Assembly (NCBI RefSeq): GCF_000720925.1
Contig: NZ_JOEE01000006.1
Span: 62,001-126,000 of the forward strand
DNA: 64,000 bases
Reading direction: 5' to 3'
From: Phycicoccus jejuensis
GTDB lineage: Bacteria > Actinomycetota > Actinomycetes > Actinomycetales > Dermatophilaceae
Shown: one piece after another, positions 33,309 through 42,795 of the stretch
How the letters are laid out: each line of letters starts with the position of its first letter
Position numbering within the stretch: position 1 is the first letter of the stretch
Notes under the pieces: generated by a model
The model's database searches: none
Told to the model about the DNA's origin: nothing
Seen by the model: the letters and a program-made list of their open reading frames with translations, nothing else
Position numbers and translations under genes: made by a program

Positions 33309-34438
33309 CAGTCATCGCACTGGGCAACGTCGTCGACATCGTTATGGGGCAGGCTCCGCCCGGCAACGCATGCAACAAGGATGGCGTTGGTGTTCCCTTC
33401 GTTAAGGCAGGCGAGTTTCAAAGTCGTCGGCCTGTTATCCGCGAATGGACCACTAAGCCGCTGAAGTTGGCTCAGCACGATGACACCCTTGTTTGCGTTG
33501 TCGGCGCGACCGCCGGCAAGGTCAACCAGGGTGTCGACTGTGCCATTGGACGATCAGTCGCAGCGATTCGTCCTCAGCCAAGCGAAATCGATCCTGAGTA
33601 CCTGTACCGGTTCCTCTCGACGACCGTCACCCGCCTGCGTGGAGGTAGCCAGGGCGCCGCTCAGGGCGTCATCACAAGGGAGATGATCGGCAACCTCGAG
33701 GTGGACCTCCCACCCCTCCCCGAGCAGCGCCGCATCGCCACGATCCTCGACCATGCCGACGCCCTCCGCGTAAAGCGCCGCCAAGTCCTCAGCCACCTCA
33801 GCTCCCTCACCCAATCGATCTTCACCGAAATGTTCCCGGACGAAGCGGAAGCTGAACGCGTCCCCCTTGGCGACCTCGCAACGCTCGTCACAAAGGGCAC
33901 TACCCCCACGAGTGTTGGCCTGAAGTTCTCACCCGAAGGGGTGCCATTCCTACGTGCCCAGAACCTGCAGTGCGGAACTGTGGCGTTCGGTCCCGGCGAC
34001 TTGTTCATCGATGAAGATTCAGATCTTGCGCTGAAGCGATCCAGGATCATGCCCCGCGACCTCTTGATCTCGATCGCAGGCACAATTGGCCGAGTTTCCC
34101 TCGTGCCTGAGGAATCCCCGACAATGAACTGCAACCAAGCCGTGGCCATTATCAGGCTCATCGAACCGGAGACCGGCCCGTGGCTTCGAGCATGGCTCGC
34201 GTCCAGCGATGCACTTTCACAAATCGGCGCTTCCACCGTGACTGGAACAATCTCCAATCTCAGCCTTGGTCAGATTCGGCAGCTGAAGGTCCCCATCGTC
34301 AGGGGAGACGAAGTCAGGGAGTTCAATCTGCGATCCGCATCCGTCGAAGCGGCAAAGGATTCCGCCGCTGCTGTTGCGGCTACTGAAGACGAACTTTTCG
34401 TCTCCATCGAGTACGGCGCCTTCCGAGGGGAGCTGTAA
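33305..34438 (+). CDS. hsdS: type I restriction-modification specificity subunit HsdS
   Basis: A 377-residue HsdS with two target recognition domains separated by a conserved helix. TRD1 is about 1-135, followed by LEVDLPPLPEQRRIATILDH and the spacer helix ADALRVKRRQVLSHLSSLTQ. TRD2 is about 185-320, followed by ISNLSLGQIRQLKVPI and a distal helix. It sets the DNA sequence recognised by HsdM and HsdR; TRDs are hypervariable, so the target cannot be read. It overlaps hsdM (GTGA), and the next gene begins 3 bp after its stop. Confidence 0.94.
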   Translation: MTVIALGNVVDIVMGQAPPGNACNKDGVGVPFVKAGEFQSRRPVIREWTTKPLKLAQHDDTLVCVVGATAGKVNQGVDCAIGRSVAAIRPQPSEIDPEYLYRFLSTTVTRLRGGSQGAAQGVITREMIGNLEVDLPPLPEQRRIATILDHADALRVKRRQVLSHLSSLTQSIFTEMFPDEAEAERVPLGDLATLVTKGTTPTSVGLKFSPEGVPFLRAQNLQCGTVAFGPGDLFIDEDSDLALKRSRIMPRDLLISIAGTIGRVSLVPEESPTMNCNQAVAIIRLIEPETGPWLRAWLASSDALSQIGASTVTGTISNLSLGQIRQLKVPIVRGDEVREFNLRSASVEAAKDSAAAVAATEDELFVSIEYGAFRGEL

Positions 34439-34441
34439 CCG

Positions 34442-35521
34442 ATGCCCGTTGAGATGAGGATGTGGCGCATCGACGGAGACGAGCCCAAGCCACTGACGGC
34501 GTCAGTGCTCCCTGCAGAGAAGGACCTGCACGAGTTCCTCAAGCGCGATCCCTCACTACTCGGCGAGCGCCTGCTGGTGATCGGCAGTGAGGTGATCACG
34601 CCGTACGGCCCGCGTCTCGACCTTCTTGCGATCGACGCCGACGGAAACCTGCACCTGCTGGAACTGAAGCGCGACAAGACGCCTCGCGAGGTTGTCGCTC
34701 AGGTGCTCGACTACGGCTCGTGGGCGTCGACGCTGTCGCGCGACGACGTTCTCGATATCGCCACCAAGCACCTCGACCAGCCGTTCGAGGCCGCGTTCGA
34801 GGACGTCTTCGGAAGCGCGCCGCCCGACGAGCTCAATGGCAACCTCAGCCTCACGATCGTGGCTGCCGAACTCGATGCCAGTTCCGAGCGAATCGTCAAC
34901 TACTTGCGCGACTTCGGTGTCCCCGTCAATGCGGTCTTCTTCTCCTACCTCGAAGACGACGACCGTCGCTACCTGGCCCGCTCCTGGCTCACCGCGTCAG
35001 ATGACGAGACTCCGCAGGGCCCCCCGGGAAGCAAGAAGAACAAGCGCGCCGCGTGGAACGGCAAGGACTGGTACATCTCCTTTGCCGGTGGCGACCGCGT
35101 ATGGGACGACGCCCGCCAACACGGCTTCGTCTCGGGTGGCGGCGGCAAGATGTTCTCGCAAGACATGAGGGCATTGCCCAAGGACGCTCGGATATGGGTC
35201 AACGTCCCGCCCATGCGCTACGTGGCGGTGGGGCGAGTCCTGGCACCGGCGGCACGTTTCGAGCACGCCCAGGTCCGCGTCGCCGGCAACTGGGTACAAC
35301 TGAGCGCGCAAGCGCTGCACGGCACTTACTCTGATGACCCGGCGACGCCGGACGACATTGCTGAGTGGGTCGTGCCGGTCGAGTGGATTGATGCGCGGCC
35401 CCTCGAGGCTGGGTTCTGGGAGAAGGGCATGTTCGCCAGCCAGCACAGCGCCTGCAAACTGCGCCAGGAGTTCACTCTTCAACGACTGGCCGACCACTTC
35501 AACATCGACGACGGCGAGTAA
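34442..35521 (+). CDS. DUF91/NucS-like PD-(D/E)XK nuclease-domain protein in the RM operon
   Basis: A 359-residue protein lodged between hsdS and hsdR. Residues about 15-130 carry a NucS/DUF91-like nuclease core: LHEFLKRDPSLLGERLLVIG, then Asp60 (GPRLDLLAIDADG), Glu74 and Lys76 (LHLLELKRDKTPREVVAQVL), then DYGSWASTLSRDDVLDIA. The C-terminal about 200 residues are unassigned, with Trp-rich segments (NGKDWYISFAGGDRVWDDAR; WVVPVEWIDARPLEAGFWEK) that look like a nucleic-acid or ligand reader. The intact D-E-K triad argues for activity. Such genes ride with some type I systems; its role here (extra effector or modulator) is inference. Confidence 0.8.
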   Translation: MPVEMRMWRIDGDEPKPLTASVLPAEKDLHEFLKRDPSLLGERLLVIGSEVITPYGPRLDLLAIDADGNLHLLELKRDKTPREVVAQVLDYGSWASTLSRDDVLDIATKHLDQPFEAAFEDVFGSAPPDELNGNLSLTIVAAELDASSERIVNYLRDFGVPVNAVFFSYLEDDDRRYLARSWLTASDDETPQGPPGSKKNKRAAWNGKDWYISFAGGDRVWDDARQHGFVSGGGGKMFSQDMRALPKDARIWVNVPPMRYVAVGRVLAPAARFEHAQVRVAGNWVQLSAQALHGTYSDDPATPDDIAEWVVPVEWIDARPLEAGFWEKGMFASQHSACKLRQEFTLQRLADHFNIDDGE

Positions 35522-35530
35522 TCGACGATC

Positions 35531-38500
35531 ATGGGGAACTTCGACTTCGTTCATCAGACGCTGCCGTCACTCCATGACGACTGCGCCCGGGCTGAGTCGT
35601 ACCTGTCGTCTGACCCGCGCTCGGCGTGCTTCTACAGCCGCCGGGTGGTCGAGGAGTTGGTGGGCTATCTCTACGACGTCCTCTCGCTACCACCCCCGTA
35701 CCGCAACGACCTCGCGGCGAAGATCAACGATGCCGCGTTCAAGGCCAAAGTGCCGCAGGGCATCACGCAGAAGCTGACGGCGATCCGGCGAATCGCCAAC
35801 ACCGCAGTGCACGAGAACAGGCAGATCCGCCCGGACGTGTCACTGGCCGTGCTGCGCGAGCTGTTCAACGTCGTCGTGTGGACGTCCTACCATCACTCCC
35901 CGGCGCCGACAGTGGTGCCGCTACAAGCCCAGTTCGACCCTGCTCTTGCAGCCAAAGCCGCGCCGCTGTCGCGCGAGGAGGTCGCCCGCCTCGCGGCGAA
36001 GTTCAAGGAGCAGGACGAGGCCCACGCCCGCGAGCTCGCCGAGAAGGACGAACGGCTGGCTGGCCACGAGGCGGAGATCGCCGAGTTGAAGGCTCAGATC
36101 GCAGCCGCCCAAGCAGCAGCAGCGCCGGACACGCGCGACTACGACGAGGCCGCCGCCCGGGACCTGTTCATCGACGTCTTGCTGCACGAGGCCGGGTGGA
36201 CGTTGGATGAGGAGCGGGACCGGGAGTACCCCGTCACGGGGATGCCCAACGCTGGGGGGAGCGGCTTCGTCGACTACGTCCTCTGGGGCGCCGATGGTCT
36301 GCCGCTGGCGGTGGTGGAAGCCAAGCGCACCGCCAAGTCGCCGGAAGTGGGTCAGCAGCAGGCCAAGCTGTACGCCGACTGCCTGGAGAAACAGTTCGGC
36401 CGACGACCCGTCATCTTCTACACCAACGGTTACGAGCACAGGATCTGGGACGACGCCGGCGGTTACCCACCGCGCGAGACCCAGGGCTTCTACACCCGCG
36501 ACGAGCTGGAGCTGCTCATCCAGCGCCGCCAGACCAAGCTCCCGTTGTCGTCCGCACAGGCGAACACCAACATCGCTGGCCGGCCGTACCAGGTGCAGGC
36601 CACCAAGGCAGTGGGCGTTGCCTTCGACCGCAAGCAGCGCGAGGCCCTCCTCGTGATGGCGACCGGCTCGGGCAAGACCCGCACCACCATCGCGCTCGTC
36701 GACCTGTTGCAGAAGGCGAACTGGGTCAAGCGCGTACTCTTCCTCGCTGACCGCACCGCTCTGGTCAACCAGGCCGCCAACGCGTTCAAGCAACACCTGC
36801 CTGGATCAACGACGGTCAATCTCGTCACCGAGAAGGCGATCGAAGGGCGCGTCTACGTCTCGACCTATCCCACGATGATGAACCTCATCAACGAGATCGA
36901 CGACGGCACTCGCCGCTTCGGGCCGGGCTACTTCGACCTCATCGTGGTCGACGAGGCGCACCGCTCCGTCTACGCCAAGTACGGAGCGATCTTCGACTAC
37001 TTCGACTCACTACTCATCGGCCTCACCGCGACGCCCAAGGACGAGGTCGACCACAACACCTACCGGCTGTTCCACCTCGAAGATGGTGTCCCCACCGACA
37101 ACTACTCCCTCGACGACGCAGTCGACTCCGGCTACCTCGTTCCCCCGAAAGGCATCAGCGTCGGCACCCAGTTCCTGCGCTCCGGCATCAAGTACGAGGA
37201 CCTCACCGAGGAGGAGAAGGACCAGTGGGACGCCCTCGACTGGGGCGAGGACGGTCCGCCCGACGAGGTCGGTGCCGAGGAGATCAACCGGTTCCTCTTC
37301 AACGAGGACACCGTGGACAAGGTCCTCGAAACCCTGATGGTGCAGGGCTACAAGGTGGCCGGCGGGGACCGCCTGGGCAAGACGATCATCTTCGCCAAGT
37401 CACAGAAGCACGCCGAGTTCATCGAGAAGCGGTTCAACTTCGCATACCCCGAACTCGCCGGCCACTTCGCCCGCGTGGTCACCCACGGCACGCCGTACGC
37501 CCAGTCGCTGATCGACGACTTCTCGATCAAGGACAAGGCGCCGCACATCGCGATCAGCGTCGACATGCTCGACACCGGCATCGACGTGCCCGAGGTCGTC
37601 AACCTCGTCTTCTTCAAGATGGTGCGATCGAAATCAAAGTTCTGGCAGATGATCGGCCGTGGCACTCGCCTCTGCCCGGGTCTCTTCGGTCCCGGAGAAG
37701 ACAAGCACGACTTCCTGGTCTTCGACTTCTGCGGCAACCTCGAGTACTTCAGCCAGGACCTCCCCGGATCCCAGGGGCAGACCCAGAAGTCACTCTCCCA
37801 GCGGCTCTTCGAGGCGCGGCTCGGGCTTCTCACAAGACTCGGCGATAACGAACCCGATCTGCGCTCGTCCAGCGTGAAGACGCTGCACGAGCTCGTCGCC
37901 GGAATGAATTTCGAGAACTTCGTTGTCCGCCCGCACCGCCGAGCCGTAGAGAAATACGCGTCCGCAGACGCCTGGAACCAGATCGTGCCCGAGGACTCGG
38001 AGGCGCTGCTCACTCTCGCCGGACTGCCGTCCTCTGTCCGCGACGACGACGAGGACGCCAAGCGCTTCGACCTCCTCATACTGCGGCGACAGCTCGCCCA
38101 GCTCGACGGCGATGCCGCGCTGGCCGAGAGGCTGCGCGAGTCCGTCCAGCAGATCGCCGCCGCGCTACTCGGCAAGACCACGATCCCGAGCGTCGCCGAG
38201 CAGGCGGTGCTTCTGGAGTCGGTGGCCGGCGACGAGTGGTGGATCGACGTGACGCTGCCGATGCTGGAGCTCGCCCGACTCCGCATCCGAGGCCTCGCGC
38301 GGTTCATTGAGAAGACGTCACGCAACCCGATCTACACCGACTTCGAGGACACTATCGGCGAGGGCGTCGAGGTGGTGCTGCCTCGCGTCACCCCCGGCAC
38401 CAACTTCGAGCGCTTCCGCGCCAAGGCCGAGGCGTACCTCCGCGAGCACCTCGACAACCTCGCCCTCCAGCGCCTCCGCCGCAACAAGCAGCTCACCGCG

Positions 38501-38881
38501 AACGACCTCACTGAGCTGGAGCAGATGCTGGTTGCTTCCGGTGGCGAGCAGGTCGACCTCGTCTGGGCCAACGAGCAGACCGGCGGCCTAGGCATTTTCG
38601 TCCGCGGACTCGTCGGCCTCGACCGCACCGCGGCCATCGAGGCGTTCGAGAACTACCTGGACGGCACGAAGTTCTCCGCCGATCAGGTCCGCTTCGTGAA
38701 TCTCATCATCGACGAGTTGACCAAGAACGGTGTCATGGAACCTGCGCGCCTCTTCGAGTCGCCTTATACCGACCATGCCCCGTCCGGCCCCGACTACGTC
38801 TTTCCAGACGTGGAAGTCGAGGTCATCGTTGAGACGTTGAAGGGCATCAAGCGCAACGTCCTACCTGAAGACGTCGCGTGA
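35531..38881 (+). CDS. hsdR: type I restriction endonuclease subunit HsdR with N-terminal DUF4145-like domain
   Basis: A 1116-residue HsdR. Residues about 1-125 form a helical DUF4145-like domain (CFYSRRVVEELVGYLYDVLS; IANTAVHENRQI), followed by a coiled coil at about 145-195. The nuclease domain has Asp248, Glu263 and Lys265 (GFVDYVLWGADGLPLAVVEA). Helicase motifs follow: Walker A ATGSGKT about 377-383, DEAH 474-477 (LIVVDEAHRSVYAKYG), LIGLTATPKDEVD, and MLDTGIDVPEVVNLVFFKMV with QMIGRGTRLCPG. It translocates and cuts unmodified DNA. It starts 9 bp after the previous gene and overlaps the next (GTGA). Confidence 0.95.
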   Translation: MGNFDFVHQTLPSLHDDCARAESYLSSDPRSACFYSRRVVEELVGYLYDVLSLPPPYRNDLAAKINDAAFKAKVPQGITQKLTAIRRIANTAVHENRQIRPDVSLAVLRELFNVVVWTSYHHSPAPTVVPLQAQFDPALAAKAAPLSREEVARLAAKFKEQDEAHARELAEKDERLAGHEAEIAELKAQIAAAQAAAAPDTRDYDEAAARDLFIDVLLHEAGWTLDEERDREYPVTGMPNAGGSGFVDYVLWGADGLPLAVVEAKRTAKSPEVGQQQAKLYADCLEKQFGRRPVIFYTNGYEHRIWDDAGGYPPRETQGFYTRDELELLIQRRQTKLPLSSAQANTNIAGRPYQVQATKAVGVAFDRKQREALLVMATGSGKTRTTIALVDLLQKANWVKRVLFLADRTALVNQAANAFKQHLPGSTTVNLVTEKAIEGRVYVSTYPTMMNLINEIDDGTRRFGPGYFDLIVVDEAHRSVYAKYGAIFDYFDSLLIGLTATPKDEVDHNTYRLFHLEDGVPTDNYSLDDAVDSGYLVPPKGISVGTQFLRSGIKYEDLTEEEKDQWDALDWGEDGPPDEVGAEEINRFLFNEDTVDKVLETLMVQGYKVAGGDRLGKTIIFAKSQKHAEFIEKRFNFAYPELAGHFARVVTHGTPYAQSLIDDFSIKDKAPHIAISVDMLDTGIDVPEVVNLVFFKMVRSKSKFWQMIGRGTRLCPGLFGPGEDKHDFLVFDFCGNLEYFSQDLPGSQGQTQKSLSQRLFEARLGLLTRLGDNEPDLRSSSVKTLHELVAGMNFENFVVRPHRRAVEKYASADAWNQIVPEDSEALLTLAGLPSSVRDDDEDAKRFDLLILRRQLAQLDGDAALAERLRESVQQIAAALLGKTTIPSVAEQAVLLESVAGDEWWIDVTLPMLELARLRIRGLARFIEKTSRNPIYTDFEDTIGEGVEVVLPRVTPGTNFERFRAKAEAYLREHLDNLALQRLRRNKQLTANDLTELEQMLVASGGEQVDLVWANEQTGGLGIFVRGLVGLDRTAAIEAFENYLDGTKFSADQVRFVNLIIDELTKNGVMEPARLFESPYTDHAPSGPDYVFPDVEVEVIVETLKGIKRNVLPEDVA

Positions 38882-41094
38882 AGTTCCGCCGGAAGGACCC
38901 GGTCACCCCACGCGTACCGAGGACCCTCGCACGGAAGACGAAGTCGCTCTATGCCGACGACGCTGACGGTCTTGATCGCGACGTCCTGAATCGAAAGAGG
39001 CTAGCAACGCAACTGGGGCGAGCCGTCAGGGACCTTGCGGAAGAGACCGAGAGCGCGGTTGTTGGGCTGGTTGGTCCGTGGGGATCCGGCAAGTCCAGTT
39101 TGCTCGGCCAGATCGAGAAGGACCTTGCCGAGAACGATTGGTACATCGGACGACATAACCCCTGGGCCTACTCCGATTTCGCAGGCTCGGCTGCCGGCTT
39201 CTTCGCGTCCGTACGTGACGCCGTCCCGGAGGATGTCCTCGGAAAGGAGTGGCGCGCGGTCGTGGGCGAGTGGGTCTCCAAGGCGGCGCCGCTTGGCGCG
39301 GCAGGTGGTGTTGCTGGCGTTGACGGATCCGGCGCCATCGGAGCGGTCGGTGCAGTCATCACCGGCGACCGCAGCCCGGCCCGTCTCCGCGAGGCTGCAG
39401 CTGAAGGCCTGACCAAGATCGATCACCCAGTCCTCATGGTGCTCGATGACCTTGACCGACTAGCGCCCGACGAACTCCTCTACACGTTCAAGCTCGTACG
39501 GCTCCTCGGCCGCCTGCCAAACGTGTACTACCTGCTCGCCTACGACGAGACGACTCTCACGGATCTACTCGAGGCGACCGATCTGGTGGGCAAGGGCACA
39601 GGTCGCGCGCAGCAGTACCTCGAGAAGATCATCCAGGTCCGCCTGGAAATGCCGCCCATGCTGCCCGAGCAGCAGGCAGCACTGGCGAACGCCGCAATGG
39701 ACGAGGTCTGTGCCCGGAGGGAAATAACGCTGTCAGCCAGCACCACGCGACGAATGCAACAGGTCTGGCAAGACTGCCTCTCGACCTATCTTGACCAACC
39801 CCGTTCAGTGAAGCGGCTGTTCACCCAGGTCGACGCTACGTGGCCAGATGTCGCGGGAGAGGTTGACTTCTCCGACTTCGTCGCCATCACGTTCCTGCGG
39901 GTCTTTGAGGGTCCGACGCTCGAACTGGTCATCAACCACCGCGCTGAGATTCTGGAGCAAGCCTCCGCCTTCAGCTTTGCCATGCGACAGGAGTCGCCAC
40001 AAGATCGGTGGCAGCGGTGGAGTCAGCGGATCGCCGACGCGGGACCGCGACACCCTGCTGCGATCGAGGCGCTACTGGCGCACCTCTTCATCTTCATCCG
40101 CGGCGCCCGAGAGGGTACGACGTACGCCGGCTCCTCCCACCAAGAGGATGTCAGGAAAAGGATGGGTGTCGGTACCTCCGAGCACTTCGACCGTTACGTC
40201 CAAGTCGGCGTCCCGGAGTCCGACCTACCCGAAGCGACAGTCAGGGCCGCAGCGGAGGAGCTGAGGGCCGGCCAGTCCGGCGAGGCGTTGGCCGACCTAG
40301 TCCGTCGGATGAACCAAGACGCCGCTCCTGTCTTGCGTAAGTTGCGCCGAGAACACCTTTCGTCGCCGTTGCCTGCTTCGACGACCCTGCCCCTGCTCAG
40401 CAGCGTCTATCTGCCAGCGATGGAGCAGAAGAGCGGTCTGTTCGGGCTCTCGCCAGATTTCAGTGTTATCGGTCTCGCTATCGACGTGCTCGACAGCACC
40501 GAAAGCGCGACCGCTGCTCCCTTAGTCGAGCAGATGGCCGTCTCGGACGCCGCCGGGCTCGCTCTGGCAGCCGCCTGCGTGCGGATGGCGCTTAAGGACT
40601 CGGACACACCGCGCCCGTGGGCAGCGGGCGCGAAGGCATCAATCGCGGCGGCGCTCGAAGATGGGATCAGGGCCTTCGCTACTCAGCCGGCCAGATCCCA
40701 CCCTCGTCTGGTGTCTTACGTCTACGACCACCTACACCTCGCGAAACCCGCAAACACCCGCGAGTTGCTCTGGGAGGCCATCGACTCCGGCGTGTGGGAC
40801 TTGCGCGAGGTGCTCGGACTGATGGTCCCCCTCGGACAAGCCAGCAACGGCGAAGCCAGCTGGACCTCGATGGGCGACTTCTCCGAAGGGATGGTCGAGG
40901 ACTTGCTGGGCGTTGACGCGGTGTTGGCCCGTATCCCCGAGCGTCCGGACTTGCTCGAGCGCCACAATTCTGATGACTACTTCGATCGGCGAGTTGACGC
41001 CGACGACCTCGAGGCGAGGATCGAGTACGCCCTTATCGGCCTTGAGCGCGTGAGGGCTAGGCGCCTGCGAGAAACAGAAACCACCGACGAATAG
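38878..41094 (+). CDS. KAP-family P-loop NTPase coupled to hsdR
   Basis: A 738-residue KAP NTPase. Walker A GPWGSGKSS (Lys72) is followed by HNPWAYSDFAGSAAGF, typical of KAP, a Gly/Ala/Val-rich stretch around 138-162 at the position where KAP proteins often have inserted membrane helices, and Walker B VLMVLDDLDRL (Asp190). YLEKIIQVRLEMPPMLPEQQ and LDQPRSVKRLFTQVDATW follow. The C-terminal 350 residues are helical and unassigned. GTGA overlap with hsdR means it is made with the restriction enzyme. KAP NTPases recur in defence loci, often as membrane-associated sensors. Its exact role is unknown. Confidence 0.88.
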   Translation: MKFRRKDPVTPRVPRTLARKTKSLYADDADGLDRDVLNRKRLATQLGRAVRDLAEETESAVVGLVGPWGSGKSSLLGQIEKDLAENDWYIGRHNPWAYSDFAGSAAGFFASVRDAVPEDVLGKEWRAVVGEWVSKAAPLGAAGGVAGVDGSGAIGAVGAVITGDRSPARLREAAAEGLTKIDHPVLMVLDDLDRLAPDELLYTFKLVRLLGRLPNVYYLLAYDETTLTDLLEATDLVGKGTGRAQQYLEKIIQVRLEMPPMLPEQQAALANAAMDEVCARREITLSASTTRRMQQVWQDCLSTYLDQPRSVKRLFTQVDATWPDVAGEVDFSDFVAITFLRVFEGPTLELVINHRAEILEQASAFSFAMRQESPQDRWQRWSQRIADAGPRHPAAIEALLAHLFIFIRGAREGTTYAGSSHQEDVRKRMGVGTSEHFDRYVQVGVPESDLPEATVRAAAEELRAGQSGEALADLVRRMNQDAAPVLRKLRREHLSSPLPASTTLPLLSSVYLPAMEQKSGLFGLSPDFSVIGLAIDVLDSTESATAAPLVEQMAVSDAAGLALAAACVRMALKDSDTPRPWAAGAKASIAAALEDGIRAFATQPARSHPRLVSYVYDHLHLAKPANTRELLWEAIDSGVWDLREVLGLMVPLGQASNGEASWTSMGDFSEGMVEDLLGVDAVLARIPERPDLLERHNSDDYFDRRVDADDLEARIEYALIGLERVRARRLRETETTDE

Positions 41095-41319
41095 TCGACA
41101 CCTGGTGAGCGTGACCAGCCCGGATCGGATAGCTGACCTTTCGAGGCGGCTGCCCTTGCCCATCAGCGTCCGCACGTGGGTACCAGATCACCACGTCAAC
41201 TCACCAAACCCGCCGCCATTTGGCATTCCCCCAGTAGCCCCTTGGATCCCTCGAGTTCAGTCGAATAAGCCGCTTCCATTGGCCCGGTGGGTCCTGACAA
41301 GTCCGCCCACTTGCATGTG

Positions 41320-41994
41320 CTATTGGCCGAACTTTGGCCAAATGTCGGCAGCGGTTACTGGTGAGTGCGGACCTTCGTAGTGACGCAGAAACATATCGAA
41401 GCTACGGTCAAGGACCGGGCTGGCGGTCGGCGCTAAAGAGCTTAGATCGAGAGCGGCTTTCAAGAACGCTAGGGATACCTTCTTCTCCTGAAGTCGTCGG
41501 CCCGTCTCGTCGAGCCCTTGGAAGACCCGGAACGCCAATACTGCGACCACAGTCCCCGCGGCGGTAGTCAGCGACGCCAGGCCAACGGAAGATCCCGTAA
41601 TGCTAGTCAGGTCGCTAGTCGACAGCAGCAGCGCAGTCGGCACAACAAACGCGACGACCATGGCGATTGCCGAAAAAGCCAACCATCTGTTCCGAGAGGT
41701 GCGCGAAGTCTTCAGTTGACTCTCAATCTGATCGCCAACCTGTTGCGCGAAAGTTTCAAGGCCGCTAATAATCGGCCTGGCTAGGTCTGGATCGGAAGGC
41801 AATAGGGTTTCCCGGCCCTGTTCGCGTTGCGTGACCGTCCGATAAATTTCCGCCAGTTCCGTTCTCGACCTTTGGTTATCAACATCGTTCGTTGAGGCGG
41901 TTTGAGCGAGAAGCTGCGTCGCAAGAGCCTTCTCTGCATCCGTTGCCACGATCGAGTTGAGGACGTGGTCAGCGAGCGGCTTCGCTCTCTCCAT
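41320..41994 (-). CDS. two-TM membrane protein of the island, unknown function
   Basis: A 224-residue protein. The N-terminal about 100 residues are soluble and helical (QLLAQTASTNDVDNQRSRTE; GLETFAQQVGDQIESQLKTS). Two TM helices follow (WLAFSAIAMVVAFVVPTALL; VGLASLTTAAGTVVAVLAFR), then a C-terminal cytoplasmic part with LQEKKVSLAFLKAALDLSSL. Its ATG directly follows the stop of the YrdC-like gene with no gap, so the two form an operon. GC is low compared with the core. No family is recognised; the layout (helical sensor plus two TM) is seen in membrane effectors of defence systems, but that is only analogy. Confidence 0.75.
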   Translation of the reverse strand: MERAKPLADHVLNSIVATDAEKALATQLLAQTASTNDVDNQRSRTELAEIYRTVTQREQGRETLLPSDPDLARPIISGLETFAQQVGDQIESQLKTSRTSRNRWLAFSAIAMVVAFVVPTALLLSTSDLTSITGSSVGLASLTTAAGTVVAVLAFRVFQGLDETGRRLQEKKVSLAFLKAALDLSSLAPTASPVLDRSFDMFLRHYEGPHSPVTAADIWPKFGQ

Positions 41995-42735
41995 TTAAGT
42001 CCATTCCTCAACGTCGCGCGACGAAATGCGCCCAGCTATGTCAATGACACGCTTACGCTCGACCGCGCCCTCTCGGAATACTATGAGCGCTTTGCGACCC
42101 TCGTCATCGCGAGAGAATCCAGCAACAGTGCTTACGTCGGTCGCCTTAATTGTGGGGTGCTGAATGGCAATGAGAGGAGTTTCTTCCCTCTGGAGACGCA
42201 TCAGTCCCGCCACGACAATCGCAATGGCGTCATCGATGCTTACGACGCGGCTACCATCGTCGTAGTAAATGGCCGTGCTCGTGATCGGCTCGTCCATCTC
42301 AGCCGAGAGTTGTCGTTCGATCCAGCTGTGCGGCAGGCGCACGCCAAGTTCCCCTCGGGTGTAGAGCGCAGATGGCAGCGCATCCTGTACGTGAGGGCTC
42401 AATTGTTGGCTGATGGGCGCGACGAGGGTCAAAGGAGTGTCCTTATCCGCTGCGTCTAGGATTCTGTGCTCCCTGAATGAGAGGTCCACGTAGCGCTCGA
42501 TCATGAGTTGGCTTGCGAAGCTGAGTGAGATCTTCTCTTCGTGCCTGTCGAGGATCGCATTGATCAACGCTGGAACGCCGTCTCGAGTGGGCTTTCCGGC
42601 GAGCGCGTAGCACGTGTCGGAGGGAACGATGCAGAGTCCCCCCTCGCGCAGCGTCCTTCTAACTTGGTGCACGTCGCCTGGGGGCAGCATGTCGCCGCGA
42701 GACTTGAGCTTGAAGATGGTCAGGTTGCGCTGCAT
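41995..42735 (-). CDS. divergent YrdC/Sua5-fold protein A
   Basis: A 246-residue protein with a YrdC-like start (VRRTLREGGLCIVPSDTCYA LAG; compare the PT-D/E-YGL pattern of threonylcarbamoyl-AMP synthases) and a middle with DTPLTLVAPISQQLSPHVQD and ELGVRLPHSWIERQL. The usual STSAN motif is replaced by ITSTAIYYDDGS, and the KRP segment by LDRHEEKISLSF. True Sua5/TsaC enzymes make the precursor of t6A in ANN-decoding tRNAs. The altered loop suggests changed chemistry or substrate. It forms an operon with the two-TM protein and is divergent from a second YrdC-like gene. Confidence 0.72.
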   Translation of the reverse strand: MQRNLTIFKLKSRGDMLPPGDVHQVRRTLREGGLCIVPSDTCYALAGKPTRDGVPALINAILDRHEEKISLSFASQLMIERYVDLSFREHRILDAADKDTPLTLVAPISQQLSPHVQDALPSALYTRGELGVRLPHSWIERQLSAEMDEPITSTAIYYDDGSRVVSIDDAIAIVVAGLMRLQREETPLIAIQHPTIKATDVSTVAGFSRDDEGRKALIVFREGAVERKRVIDIAGRISSRDVEEWT

Positions 42736-42795
42736 GCGGTCTCCAGAGGGCCTGACGGGTCACCGTGCCTGAGGTTCTACCACTAACCTAGCGGC

